This document shows positions 54,407 through 62,613 of a stretch of DNA of 64,000 nt, in pieces. The DNA lies in the NCBI GenBank assembly GCA_944326355.1, contig CALVDO010000003.1:1-64000 (forward strand), read 5' to 3'. A program made the translations under genes and the position numbers. Below the pieces are notes generated by a model. It did not search any database and was not told the origin of the DNA. It saw only the letters and a program-made list of their open reading frames with translations. The number at the start of each line of letters is the position of its first letter. Position 1 is the first letter of the stretch. The stretch is from an uncultured Bacteroidales bacterium (GTDB lineage Bacteria; Bacteroidota; Bacteroidia; Bacteroidales; UBA932).

Positions 54407-55438
54407 TCAGTTGAGGTCCTCGTCTTCAAGCCCTTCGTAGTCTTCTCCTTCGAGGAATGGCTCGGTGTCGGGATTGATGTAGCTGTCGATGTCGTCGCGC
54501 TCTCCCGCGCTGATTTCCAGCACTTCCGTGTCGTGCTCCGTCGGCACCAGGAAGAAACTTTCGAGATCCGCCGGGATCAGGACGACGTCGCCTTTCTTCA
54601 TCAGCACGTCTCCCGCTTCGGCGTCTCCGGACGGATGCTCTCTTATCGCCAGTGCTCCGCCGATGCAGATGCAGACTGTGAAGCTCTGTCCGGACGTTAT
54701 CGCCACAGGGGAGGAAGCGCTTATCCTGCTCACCTTGAACTCCGGGCTCGAAAGCAGAGTCTCGTGTTCGAATGCCGGGCTGGAGCGGCGTATGATGCCG
54801 CTCCCGTCGGACTTGTCGCGGCGGATGAGGTCGAGGGCTTCGGCTATGTGGCTTTCTTCTGAGATGTCGGACGGATCATACAGGGTGAATGCGATGGCCG
54901 AGGATTCTGATATGGACAGAATCCGCATCTTTCCTTCGGCGGAGTAGACCGTCCCCGGCTCTATGTGGACGGAGTCCCCGGCTTCTGGGGAAAAGCTCTC
55001 GAGGGCGTCGCGCACGGTGCCGTCAAGGCATCTCTCATAGAGCTCCTGCGCAGAGATTTCCTTGCTGAATCCGAGTCTTATCCTGGCGTCTGGTCCTGCT
55101 TCAAGGATGTGCCAGAAGGTTCTTCTGCCAAGTGCGTCATATCTCTGAGCCGCAGCCTCGTCGTCGGGGTGACACAATGCGGGCATCACTCCGTTGATCT
55201 CGAGGAGGGACACCATGACAGGAAACTGCCTTCCATAGTAGCCGTAGACCTGTTCTCCGCTTATGCGCTCGATGTAGGTCTCCATTATGTCGCTGATGGA
55301 GTTGCCTGCGAGCCAGCCTTCGCTGACGGCCGTGTCCACCATGCCGAGGTCGGCGATGACGAACGTCTCCCTGCCCCACGGGTGCTCAACGGTCTCCGGC
55401 TTGAACTTCATCGGATAGAGTCTCTTCTTCTGTTCCAT
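54407..55438 (-). CDS. Phosphomannose isomerase-like protein lacking metal ligands
   Basis: The 343-residue protein has the class I mannose-6-phosphate isomerase layout: two cupin halves, LLEINGVMPALCHPDDEAAA in the first and HIEPGTVYSAEGK in the second. Active enzymes show QVHPDDE, a Glu in GKTE and a His in GTVHA. Here the Gln is Leu88, the Glu is Thr107 and the second-site His is Tyr165; only His90 of the expected zinc ligands is kept. It is therefore probably not a normal isomerase and may be a sugar-phosphate-binding or regulatory relative. The C-terminal tail is very acidic. It has its own promoter (55462-55491). Confidence 0.8.
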   Translation of the reverse strand: MEQKKRLYPMKFKPETVEHPWGRETFVIADLGMVDTAVSEGWLAGNSISDIMETYIERISGEQVYGYYGRQFPVMVSLLEINGVMPALCHPDDEAAAQRYDALGRRTFWHILEAGPDARIRLGFSKEISAQELYERCLDGTVRDALESFSPEAGDSVHIEPGTVYSAEGKMRILSISESSAIAFTLYDPSDISEESHIAEALDLIRRDKSDGSGIIRRSSPAFEHETLLSSPEFKVSRISASSPVAITSGQSFTVCICIGGALAIREHPSGDAEAGDVLMKKGDVVLIPADLESFFLVPTEHDTEVLEISAGERDDIDSYINPDTEPFLEGEDYEGLEDEDLN

Positions 55439-55461
55439 GTGCGATACGGTTTCTGTGCCCG

Positions 55462-55491
55462 CAAAAATAATAAAAACGGCGCAAACGCAAA
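55462..55491 (-). promoter_or_regulatory. Promoter of the isomerase-like gene
   Basis: On the minus strand TTTG (55491-55488), 18 nt and TATTTTTG (55469-55462) match the -33/-7 consensus. The -33 region overlaps the tail of the upstream terminator. Confidence 0.5.
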
Positions 55492-55492
55492 A

Positions 55493-55524
55493 GCGGCCGC
55501 CCTGTGAAATCCAGGGGCGGCCGC
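55493..55524 (-). terminator. GC-rich terminator after the first BACON lipoprotein
   Basis: GCGGCCGCCCTG (55493-55504) pairs with CAGGGGCGGCCGC (55512-55524, one bulged G), followed on the minus strand by TTTT. It ends the lipoprotein transcript and abuts the next promoter. Confidence 0.65.
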
Positions 55525-55589
55525 CTTTGCGTCTGTCATGAAGAGGGGAGACTCAGTGCGATGACCGAGGCCCCCCGCTTCTGTTCATG

Positions 55590-57470
55590 TCATTTCGTAG
55601 GGAGCGGGCTTATTCCGCTTTTTGTCATCGGGAACCGGGTTGCGGCGCCGATCTTGAGCGTCGGCTCACTTCCGGAGATGAGGCTGAGCCTCTCGGCATT
55701 ACCGGCCAGTCTGGCCTTGACGGATGCGGATGCCGATTCTGACTCATCGGTCAGCGTCATGCTGCCGCTCCATTCTCCGGTGATGGATGATCCTACTCCA
55801 TCGACCAGATCAAATACGAAGCGGTATGTTCCGTCACCGTTGTTGGTTACGGTGAAGCTGCCTCCTGCTATGCCGGCATAGTCCATTATGTTGCCCTGAG
55901 TGAAACTCAGATAGCAGGTGCCGTACAGGTAGCCCATATAAAGGTATCCCGGATAGAATTCGCCCGGATTCGGAACTGCTGCTGCGGCAGTGTATGTGCC
56001 ACTGCTGATGCCGTCTTCAAGGCCTGTTCCTGTGGTGACGCATTCAATCTGGATACCGTCACCGCTTCCGCTGGCAGGAGTGATGCTTAATATCCAGTTG
56101 CTTCCTCCGGTGCCGTAATAGTCGCCATAATAGTATCCTGTTCCAGTCGCTCCGGAAAGATCGAGCGCAATGTCTTCAGGCAGGTCGAATATGTCGATTG
56201 TTCCTGAATATGAGCATTCTATTGAGACTCCGTCATCCGTGGTGAAGTTGCACTGGACATTGTAGCCTGAAGCTGCGCTGCCCGATATCGTCATCGTTCC
56301 TCCGGTCACGAATCCGTAGCTGACTGACGTCTCGCTTTCCGCATACATCAGATATGTGCCGGTCACGGTCTGCATTCCGCCGGAGTTGTCAATCTGCGCC
56401 GGCGCTATGGTAAAGCTGTCTCCGCAGTCGGAGGAGACATTGTATGTTCCGGTCGCAAGGCTGCCGTTCTCGTCCATAGGGAGATAAGTGTTCACATACA
56501 TTATGTTTCCTGGAGGCATGAGATAGCCGTTGCTGACGGTCATGTCGGAGAACAACAGGGACATGTTCATCACGTCGTTCTCTCCGCCGAGGTAAGTTCC
56601 CTGTGAGATTGAGGCGGTGAATTCAGTGTCTTCGGTAATGATTCCGGTTCCGCCCTGGCTTTCTTGCATGTATTCTGCAGGGCCGGTGTAGGTCACATGA
56701 TGTCTGCCTCCGTCTGTATCAGTCAGCACAGCATCGAAAGTGTATTCGCTGCCGTTGACTGTGACAACAAGAGTCCCCTCTGAGAAGTTGAAGATGTCAT
56801 GGTCGGTCTGATGCTGGAATACTCCCATTGAATAGTCAGGAGTGAATGTCCATGCGGCTGTCGCCCCGGCTTCTCCTAAAGTATATGTGCCTGCAGGAAG
56901 CGTTGTGCCTGAGTCTTCCGGAGCGAATATGTCGAACACGTAGTATGTTCCTCCGACCTGGGTGTATCCTTCCTGATCGAATCCGATGTCTGAAAGCCAG
57001 GTGAAGAAGTTTATTTCTCCGTTCTGTCCATTGCCATCAGATACCGTTCCGTCCAGAATCAGGGCGGTGAGTTCGTAGTCGTAAGATCCGTCTGCCTGTA
57101 TCAGGTTGATGTAGTCTGATACAGATGAGTTCCCTATACCGTAGGAGACCGTCATGATGGCGATTCTCTTGTCCCCGCTGTTGTTGGCGCTGGCGGTGAA
57201 TGTCACTTTGCCGTCGACGCTGCAGTCTATGTCGGAAATCCAGTCTGATTCACAGGATGCGGATACCGTCGCTCCGTCCACGGCTCCTGTGATTTCATAC
57301 GGAATCTCGAATGTGCCTCCTGCCTCATCCACCGTGATGGTGCCGCCTTCGGCGGTGATGGTGATGGAGGTGTCGGCTCCCAATGTGGCTTCCTTCTCAC
57401 ATCCTGTCGTCAGAAGGACAGCAGATGCCGCAATCAGGGCAAATGCCGAAAAGCATGTCTTTCTTTTCAT
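55590..57470 (-). CDS. Large BACON-domain lipoprotein (copy 1)
   Basis: The 626-residue lipoprotein has a signal MKRKTCFSAFALIAASAVLL then TTGC. A BACON-type domain spans about 40-125 (ITVDEAGGTFEIPYEITG). The remainder consists of several beta-sandwich repeats of about 100-130 residues, each with a GTY-V/A segment near a strand turn (LPAGTYTLGEAG, LATGTYNVSS, ISSGTYTAAA) and ending with TNNGDGTYRFVFDLVDG. BACON domains often mediate surface or glycan/mucin contact in Bacteroidetes. It is a tandem paralogue of the next gene upstream. The start at 57470 begins the signal peptide. Confidence 0.8.
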   Translation of the reverse strand: MKRKTCFSAFALIAASAVLLTTGCEKEATLGADTSITITAEGGTITVDEAGGTFEIPYEITGAVDGATVSASCESDWISDIDCSVDGKVTFTASANNSGDKRIAIMTVSYGIGNSSVSDYINLIQADGSYDYELTALILDGTVSDGNGQNGEINFFTWLSDIGFDQEGYTQVGGTYYVFDIFAPEDSGTTLPAGTYTLGEAGATAAWTFTPDYSMGVFQHQTDHDIFNFSEGTLVVTVNGSEYTFDAVLTDTDGGRHHVTYTGPAEYMQESQGGTGIITEDTEFTASISQGTYLGGENDVMNMSLLFSDMTVSNGYLMPPGNIMYVNTYLPMDENGSLATGTYNVSSDCGDSFTIAPAQIDNSGGMQTVTGTYLMYAESETSVSYGFVTGGTMTISGSAASGYNVQCNFTTDDGVSIECSYSGTIDIFDLPEDIALDLSGATGTGYYYGDYYGTGGSNWILSITPASGSGDGIQIECVTTGTGLEDGISSGTYTAAAAVPNPGEFYPGYLYMGYLYGTCYLSFTQGNIMDYAGIAGGSFTVTNNGDGTYRFVFDLVDGVGSSITGEWSGSMTLTDESESASASVKARLAGNAERLSLISGSEPTLKIGAATRFPMTKSGISPLPTK

Positions 57471-57813
57471 GTCACAGCTGTTTAAAATAAGGTTAAAGAA
57501 TATATTTTTTGTCGCTTGCCTGTGATGCCGTCTGAAACTGCCGATGTAATCGGTCGCTGTCCGGTCAGTCATAATCGGTCATAAAATTACTTAATCCGGA
57601 GCTGAAAACAAAATATATTTTTCCACCGTCGGCATTTTCGGAAGACTTTTTCATAGGATTGCAACGGATCTGTCGACATCTGCGGGCTGTATGTCGACGA
57701 ATCAACGGGAAAGGGCGGACGCCTTTCGCGCCCGCCCTTTCACATCTGATGCCTGATGGCGGCTTGTCTCATCTGGCCGTCTTGCGGAATGGAGACGCAC
57801 CCGGACAGACGAC
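57471..57813. other. Intergenic region between the two BACON lipoprotein genes
   Basis: This 343-bp stretch holds an 8-bp perfect inverted repeat, GTCGACAT/ATGTCGAC (57672-57679 and 57691-57698), and a 10-bp hairpin GAAAGGGCGG/CCGCCCTTTC (57709-57718 and 57732-57741) without a strong T-run. The hairpin may be a weak terminator for the upstream lipoprotein gene. I found no exact -33/-7 promoter for the downstream gene. Confidence 0.5.
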
Positions 57814-59682
57814 TTAGAGTCCGGGGTCGAAGAATGACTCCTGCTCTTTGCCGGCGCAGTGTGCGGCGGTTACGGAGGAGGCGCTGACGCTCGACCCTGT
57901 GTCCGTATAGTCTGAGACGTCCGTCATGGTGATGTTTCCTGTCCATGTTCCGGTAAGCGTATTGCCCTTGTCGTCAAGAACCTCGAATGACACTGTGTAT
58001 GAGCTGTTTCCGTTATTTGTGATGACAAGGTCTCCGGATGTGGCGGGAGCGAAGTCATTGGCGGCCCCGTTCACGATGTTGCCGTAATATATGGTGCCGG
58101 AGAGCCGGGATTCAGAGTCGATATATCCCGGTATGTAGTTGCCTATCGCAGGGTAGGTGCCGGCTGCGGTATATGTCCCGCTGGTGATGCCGTCGTCGAA
58201 AGACGCCTCGCTGTCGATTACCTCGAGCATGAATCTGTCTTTCGGACCGGAGATCTGCACCGCCCAGTGTCCTCCGCCTGTTCCGTAGGTGTCTCCGTAG
58301 AAGTCGCCTTTGGCGGTGGCTCCGGTGAGATCGAGGGCGTAGTCTCCGTCAAGAGTGGAGATAGGGTCTCCAGGGAGATTGGTCATCTCTATCGTTCCGG
58401 TATAGGTCGATTTCACTGAGATGCCGTCATCTGTGGTGAAGTCGCAGACAATGGTGTATTCGGCGGCGCTGCCGGAGACCGTCATTGTCCCGGACTTGAT
58501 GATGCCGTATTCAGGAGTGACTGCCTCCTCGCTCCAATAACTTGCGTATGAGCCTACTATGGAAGGATAGGCCACTTCGCCGGGAATCACTGTGAAACTC
58601 TGTCCGTTGTCTCTCGACGATACGGTATAGGTGCCGGTCTGTATGATTCCGTTGCCGTCGTAAGGAAGATATGCCTCTGCCCTGAGAAGGGTGCCCGGCG
58701 CTATGAGCATGTCATCTGCCGTGCGCTCCATGTCCGTGAACTGGAATATGACCTTCATCACGTCTCCGCTTCTTCCTGCGTATGCCGCGGCTCCGATGCC
58801 TGCGTTGACGTCGAGCGGCGTCTCAATGCGCGGCACGTCGGGGTCTGAAGCCCCGTTCCTGTCGTCCTGATATTCCGCCGGGCCGGTATAGACCACATGG
58901 TGCGTCTCTCCGTTGGCATCCGTAAGCGTCGCCTCTATGACATAGCCGTTTTCTCCCGTGCTCACTGTCACGGTTCCGTCGGTAAAGGCCGTCCCGGTAT
59001 CGGCTCCGTTCGCGTCAACCATGTAGCAGGATACGTCGCTAGAGAAAGTCATCGCTTCCGTAACGCTTTGAGACGATCCTCCGAGAACGTATGTTCCTGT
59101 CGGAAGCGTCATGTCCTCAAGGTCGCCAGCCGGGGCGAACATGTCGAGAACATAGAAATTTCCGCCGCCGACGGTCTCCGCCTCGAGATCCTGGTCGCTG
59201 AGTATCGTGAAGAAGTTTCTCTCTCCGCCGAAGCTGAATTCGTCGCCGTAGTAGAGGCCGAGGATGTAGCCTGCATTGACCTCATGGTCGAATCCCGTGG
59301 CCGACTGCACCAGTTTCACCTGATCCTGGACGCTGTTTCCGCTGCCGTAGTCATAAGATACAGTGAGGACGGCAGTCCTGTCGCTTCCCGTCTCGTTTGG
59401 GGATACAGAGAAGGAAATGCTGCCGGGAACGTCGCAGCTGACTTCAGACACCCAGTCTTCTAAACAGAAGGCGCTGACTTCGCCTGAGGTTCCCGCTTCT
59501 GCAAGTTCGTAAGAGATCGTGAATTCTCCTCCTGCCTTGATGATTGTGTACTCGTCTCCTGCGGTTATGGTCAGTGAAGGGCCTCCGTCTCCTGAAGTGG
59601 AGTCCTTGTCGCATCCGGTGAGCGCCGGAAGAGTCGCGGCCATAAGCAGGACAATTGCATTAAAGCAAGATTTTTTTGTCAT
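57814..59682 (-). CDS. Large BACON-domain lipoprotein (copy 2)
   Basis: The 622-residue lipoprotein is a full-length paralogue of its neighbour: signal MTKKSCFNAIVLLMAATLPA then LTGC, a BACON-type domain (about 45-130, with IIKAGGEFTISYEL), and repeated beta modules with the same turns (LPTGTYVLGG, IQTGTYTVSS, ITSGTYTAAG) and the end TNNGNSSYTVSFEVLDDKG. The two proteins diverge in surface loops, as expected for extracellular proteins under diversifying selection (inference). The start is the ATG at 59682. Confidence 0.8.
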   Translation of the reverse strand: MTKKSCFNAIVLLMAATLPALTGCDKDSTSGDGGPSLTITAGDEYTIIKAGGEFTISYELAEAGTSGEVSAFCLEDWVSEVSCDVPGSISFSVSPNETGSDRTAVLTVSYDYGSGNSVQDQVKLVQSATGFDHEVNAGYILGLYYGDEFSFGGERNFFTILSDQDLEAETVGGGNFYVLDMFAPAGDLEDMTLPTGTYVLGGSSQSVTEAMTFSSDVSCYMVDANGADTGTAFTDGTVTVSTGENGYVIEATLTDANGETHHVVYTGPAEYQDDRNGASDPDVPRIETPLDVNAGIGAAAYAGRSGDVMKVIFQFTDMERTADDMLIAPGTLLRAEAYLPYDGNGIIQTGTYTVSSRDNGQSFTVIPGEVAYPSIVGSYASYWSEEAVTPEYGIIKSGTMTVSGSAAEYTIVCDFTTDDGISVKSTYTGTIEMTNLPGDPISTLDGDYALDLTGATAKGDFYGDTYGTGGGHWAVQISGPKDRFMLEVIDSEASFDDGITSGTYTAAGTYPAIGNYIPGYIDSESRLSGTIYYGNIVNGAANDFAPATSGDLVITNNGNSSYTVSFEVLDDKGNTLTGTWTGNITMTDVSDYTDTGSSVSASSVTAAHCAGKEQESFFDPGL

Positions 59683-60011
59683 AACTTTTTGTCCGTTAAA
59701 TGTTAATGATATTGACTCGAAAAATTTTCAGAAAAATCACAATTAAAAGTATGGGTTTTGAAATGCAAAAACAAGAATATTTTATTCTGTATATACAATG
59801 TATATATGTATATATGCGCATCTGTCGTCAGACGAGAGTATCTGACACGGGTGCGGGATTCAGGCACAGTGCAATTGGCAAAAGAGGCAGGCGCACCTTA
59901 ATGGCGCGTCTGCCTCTTTAACTCATTTTGCCGCCGTCGTTCCGCCGGATGTCGGCATTATGATGACATGGGTCTTGCCGAGATGTCGCGGAGGAAATCC
60001 GGCAGAAAAGC
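59683..60011. other. Intergenic region upstream of BACON lipoprotein copy 2
   Basis: This 329-bp region holds the rubrerythrin terminator (59881-59919) and an A/T-rich tract with near-alternating TATATA/TGTATATA runs (59789-59817). Weak -7-like boxes for the lipoprotein gene are present (for example CAAGAATA, 59772-59779), but none matches the consensus fully. I see no gene in it. Confidence 0.5.
59881..59919 (-). terminator. Bidirectional terminator after the rubrerythrin gene
   Basis: AAAGAGGCAGGCGC (59881-59894) and GCGTCTGCCTCTTT (59906-59919) form a 14-bp stem with one G-T pair, flanked by A-rich and T-rich runs on both sides. It lies 93 nt past the rubrerythrin stop codon. Confidence 0.68.
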
Positions 60012-60566
60012 CTATTTCTTGAAGTAGCGGTTGTAGAGCCCCTGGAAGCCTGCTCCGTGGCGGGCCTCATCCTTGGCCATCTCGTGAACGGTGTCGTGGA
60101 TGGCGTCAAGGTTCTGGGCCTTAGCGAGCTTGGCGATGCGGAGCTTGTCTTCGCATGCTCCGGCCTCGGCCTCCATTCTCTTCTTCACGTTGGTCTCGGT
60201 GTCCCATACCACTTCTCCGAGAAGCTCGGCGAATCTTGCGGCGTGGTCAGCCTCTTCGTATGCATATCTCTTGAACGCCTCGGCAATCTCAGGGTAGCCT
60301 TCGCGGTCAGCCTGACGGCTCATGGCCAAGTACATGCCAACTTCGGTGCATTCGCCTGCGAAATGATCCTTGAGTCCCTGAAGAATCTCCGGATCAACAT
60401 CCTTGGCGACGCCGAGCCTGTGCTCGTCAGCCCATGAGATCTCGCCTTCTGTCTCAGTCACCTCAACAAACTTGTCAGCCTTAGCGTGACATACCGGGCA
60501 CTCTGCCGGTGCGCTCTCGCCCTCGTGCACATAGCCGCAGACGAGACATCTGAATTTCTTTTTCAT
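60012..60566 (-). CDS. Rubrerythrin (rubredoxin domain at the N-terminus)
   Basis: The 184-residue protein reduces peroxides with a diiron site fed by a rubredoxin-type iron. The N-terminal rubredoxin part has CLVCGYVH (Cys7, Cys10) and CPVCHA (Cys23, Cys26). The ferritin-like part has [31 protein letters not shown] and [17 protein letters not shown], giving the Glu and His ligands. The domain order (rubredoxin first) is the reverse of classical rubrerythrin and is common in anaerobes. The start at 60566 was chosen because the rubredoxin motif begins there. A TATATTTG -7 box (60616-60609) lies 43 nt upstream. Confidence 0.92.
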   Translation of the reverse strand: MKKKFRCLVCGYVHEGESAPAECPVCHAKADKFVEVTETEGEISWADEHRLGVAKDVDPEILQGLKDHFAGECTEVGMYLAMSRQADREGYPEIAEAFKRYAYEEADHAARFAELLGEVVWDTETNVKKRMEAEAGACEDKLRIAKLAKAQNLDAIHDTVHEMAKDEARHGAGFQGLYNRYFKK

Positions 60567-60744
60567 GTCAGATCCTTTTAAATTTGAATAATTCAAAATT
60601 AAGTACTGCAAATATAAGCAATTTCCCCGAATGCGCAATCATATCCGGAGATTTTATTGTGGATTCTTCATTTGAAATGATTATCTTTGCGAGGAGACGA
60701 AATGATCCTCCGGCTTCATTCGGAAAACGCTGAATACTGAACAT

Positions 60745-62610
60745 ATGATCATCACCTTAATTATACTCGCCGTTTCTGCGGCTTTTTTCGTGTCCGGAAA
60801 GTTCCGGTCCGACATTGTGGCTCTCTGTGCTCTCGTCGGCCTTCTCATCTTCCAGATACTGACTCCTGAGGAGGCTCTCTCCGGATTCTCCAGCCAGGTG
60901 GTCATAATGATGATAGGGCTTTTTGTGGTAGGAGGTGCGATCTTTCAGACCGGGCTGGCCAAGATGATCAGCTCGCGCATCCTCAAGCTCGCCGGAAACA
61001 GTGAGCTGAAGCTCTTTCTGCTCGTGATGCTCGTCACGGGAGGCATAGGGGCCTTCGTCAGCAACACCGGCACCGTGGCCCTGATGCTTCCGATAGTCGT
61101 AAGCCTCGCGCATAACGCAGGCATGAGTCCGAGCCGCCTGCTGATGCCGCTCGCCTTTGCAAGCAGCATGGGCGGCATGATGACTCTCATAGGAACGCCT
61201 CCCAACCTCATCATCCAGGACACTCTTACCGGGGCCGGATATGAGCCGCTTTCGTTCTTTTCGTTCCTGCCTGTAGGCCTGATCTGCCTCGCTACGGGAA
61301 TAATCGTGCTTCTTCCTCTGTCCAGGATATTTCTGTCGAAGAAGGAGAAGAAGAGTGACAGAGCCGTTTCGGGGAAGTCCCTCAGCCAGCTTGTCAAGGA
61401 ATACGGGCTGTCGGACAACCTGTTCCGTCTTCGCGCATCTGACAGATCGCCGATCACGGGGGATACGGTGCTTCAGCTTGACCTGAGGCGGAAATATGGG
61501 CTGAACATTCTGGAGGTGAGAAGGGGAGAGACTTCGCAGCATCGCTTTCTCAAGACGGTGACACAGAAGCTCGCCTCGCCTGACATGGTGATACGGGGAG
61601 GGGACGTGCTCTATGTGACCGGAGATGCTGACGCGGTGAGCCGCTTTGCGGAGGACTACGCGCTTGAGATGCTTGACGGCCACACTTCGGAGGAGGCTGC
61701 CAAGAGCGGAGACACCTTCGCTTTCTATGACATAGGAATAGCCGAAATCCTGCTGATGCCGTCGTCCTATATGGTAAACCAGACGGTGAAGGAGGCGGGA
61801 TTCAGGGACAAGTTCAATGTGAACGTGCTCGGAATCCGACGGAAGAAGGACTATATACTCCATGAGCTCGGGGATGCCAAGATGCACAGCGGAGACGTGC
61901 TGCTGGTGCAGGGTGCGTGGCCCGACATCGCCCGTCTGAGCCGTGAGGACACCGAATGGGTGGTGCTGGGACAGCCGCTGGCCGAGGCCGCGAAGGTGAC
62001 TCTGGACTATAAGGCCCCGGTGGCGGCAGTGATAATGATCCTCATGGTGATGATGATGGTCTTCGACTTCATCCCTGTGGCTCCGGTGACAGCGGTGATG
62101 ATAGCCGCCCTGCTGATGGTGCTGACAGGATGCTTCCGTAATGTGGAGGCGGCCTACAAGACTATCAATTGGGAGACGATAGTGCTTTTCGCGGCAATGC
62201 TGCCGATGTCTCTCGCGCTTGAGAAGACGGGGATATCGGGATGGCTTGCCGGAGCTCTTGCCGGAGGCCTCGGAGACTACGGCCCTGTGGCTCTGCTGGC
62301 CGGGATATATTTCACGACCTCCCTGATGACTATGTTCATCAGCAATACCGTGACAGCCGTGCTGATGGCTCCTATCGCCCTTCAGAGCGCCATGCAGCTT
62401 GGCGTCAGTCCGGTGCCGTTCCTCTTTGCGGTGACGGTGGCCGCGAGCATGTGCTTCGCCTCTCCGTTCTCCACTCCGCCGAACGCACTCGTCATGCCTG
62501 CGGGCCAGTACACTTTCATGGACTATGTGAAGGTGGGGCTTCCGCTGCAGATCATCATGGGTGTGGTCATGATTATCGCGCTTCCGCTGCTGTTCCCGTT
62601 TTCCGCCTGA
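60745..62610 (+). CDS. SLC13-family anion transporter with TrkA-C domains
   Basis: The 621-residue protein is a sodium/anion symporter-type permease. Helices are clear in both halves (ISNTVTAVLMAPIAL and FVSNTGTVALMLPIVVSLAH carry the SNT/TGT substrate motifs). Between the halves, residues 205-400 hold two TrkA-C-like cytoplasmic domains (LQLDLRRKYGLNILEVRRGE, and VKEAGFRDKFNVNVLGIRRK). SLC13 members carry dicarboxylates, sulfate or citrate; the cargo here is unknown. A TATCTTTG -7 box (60682-60689) lies about 55 nt upstream. The next gene starts 4 bp after its stop. Confidence 0.9.
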   Translation: MIITLIILAVSAAFFVSGKFRSDIVALCALVGLLIFQILTPEEALSGFSSQVVIMMIGLFVVGGAIFQTGLAKMISSRILKLAGNSELKLFLLVMLVTGGIGAFVSNTGTVALMLPIVVSLAHNAGMSPSRLLMPLAFASSMGGMMTLIGTPPNLIIQDTLTGAGYEPLSFFSFLPVGLICLATGIIVLLPLSRIFLSKKEKKSDRAVSGKSLSQLVKEYGLSDNLFRLRASDRSPITGDTVLQLDLRRKYGLNILEVRRGETSQHRFLKTVTQKLASPDMVIRGGDVLYVTGDADAVSRFAEDYALEMLDGHTSEEAAKSGDTFAFYDIGIAEILLMPSSYMVNQTVKEAGFRDKFNVNVLGIRRKKDYILHELGDAKMHSGDVLLVQGAWPDIARLSREDTEWVVLGQPLAEAAKVTLDYKAPVAAVIMILMVMMMVFDFIPVAPVTAVMIAALLMVLTGCFRNVEAAYKTINWETIVLFAAMLPMSLALEKTGISGWLAGALAGGLGDYGPVALLAGIYFTTSLMTMFISNTVTAVLMAPIALQSAMQLGVSPVPFLFAVTVAASMCFASPFSTPPNALVMPAGQYTFMDYVKVGLPLQIIMGVVMIIALPLLFPFSA

Positions 62611-62613
62611 GCC

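Noticed and set aside
59789..59817. Alternating TATATA tract considered as a replication or integration site
   Set aside because: It is a short low-complexity run with no iterons, attachment-site duplication or integrase nearby.
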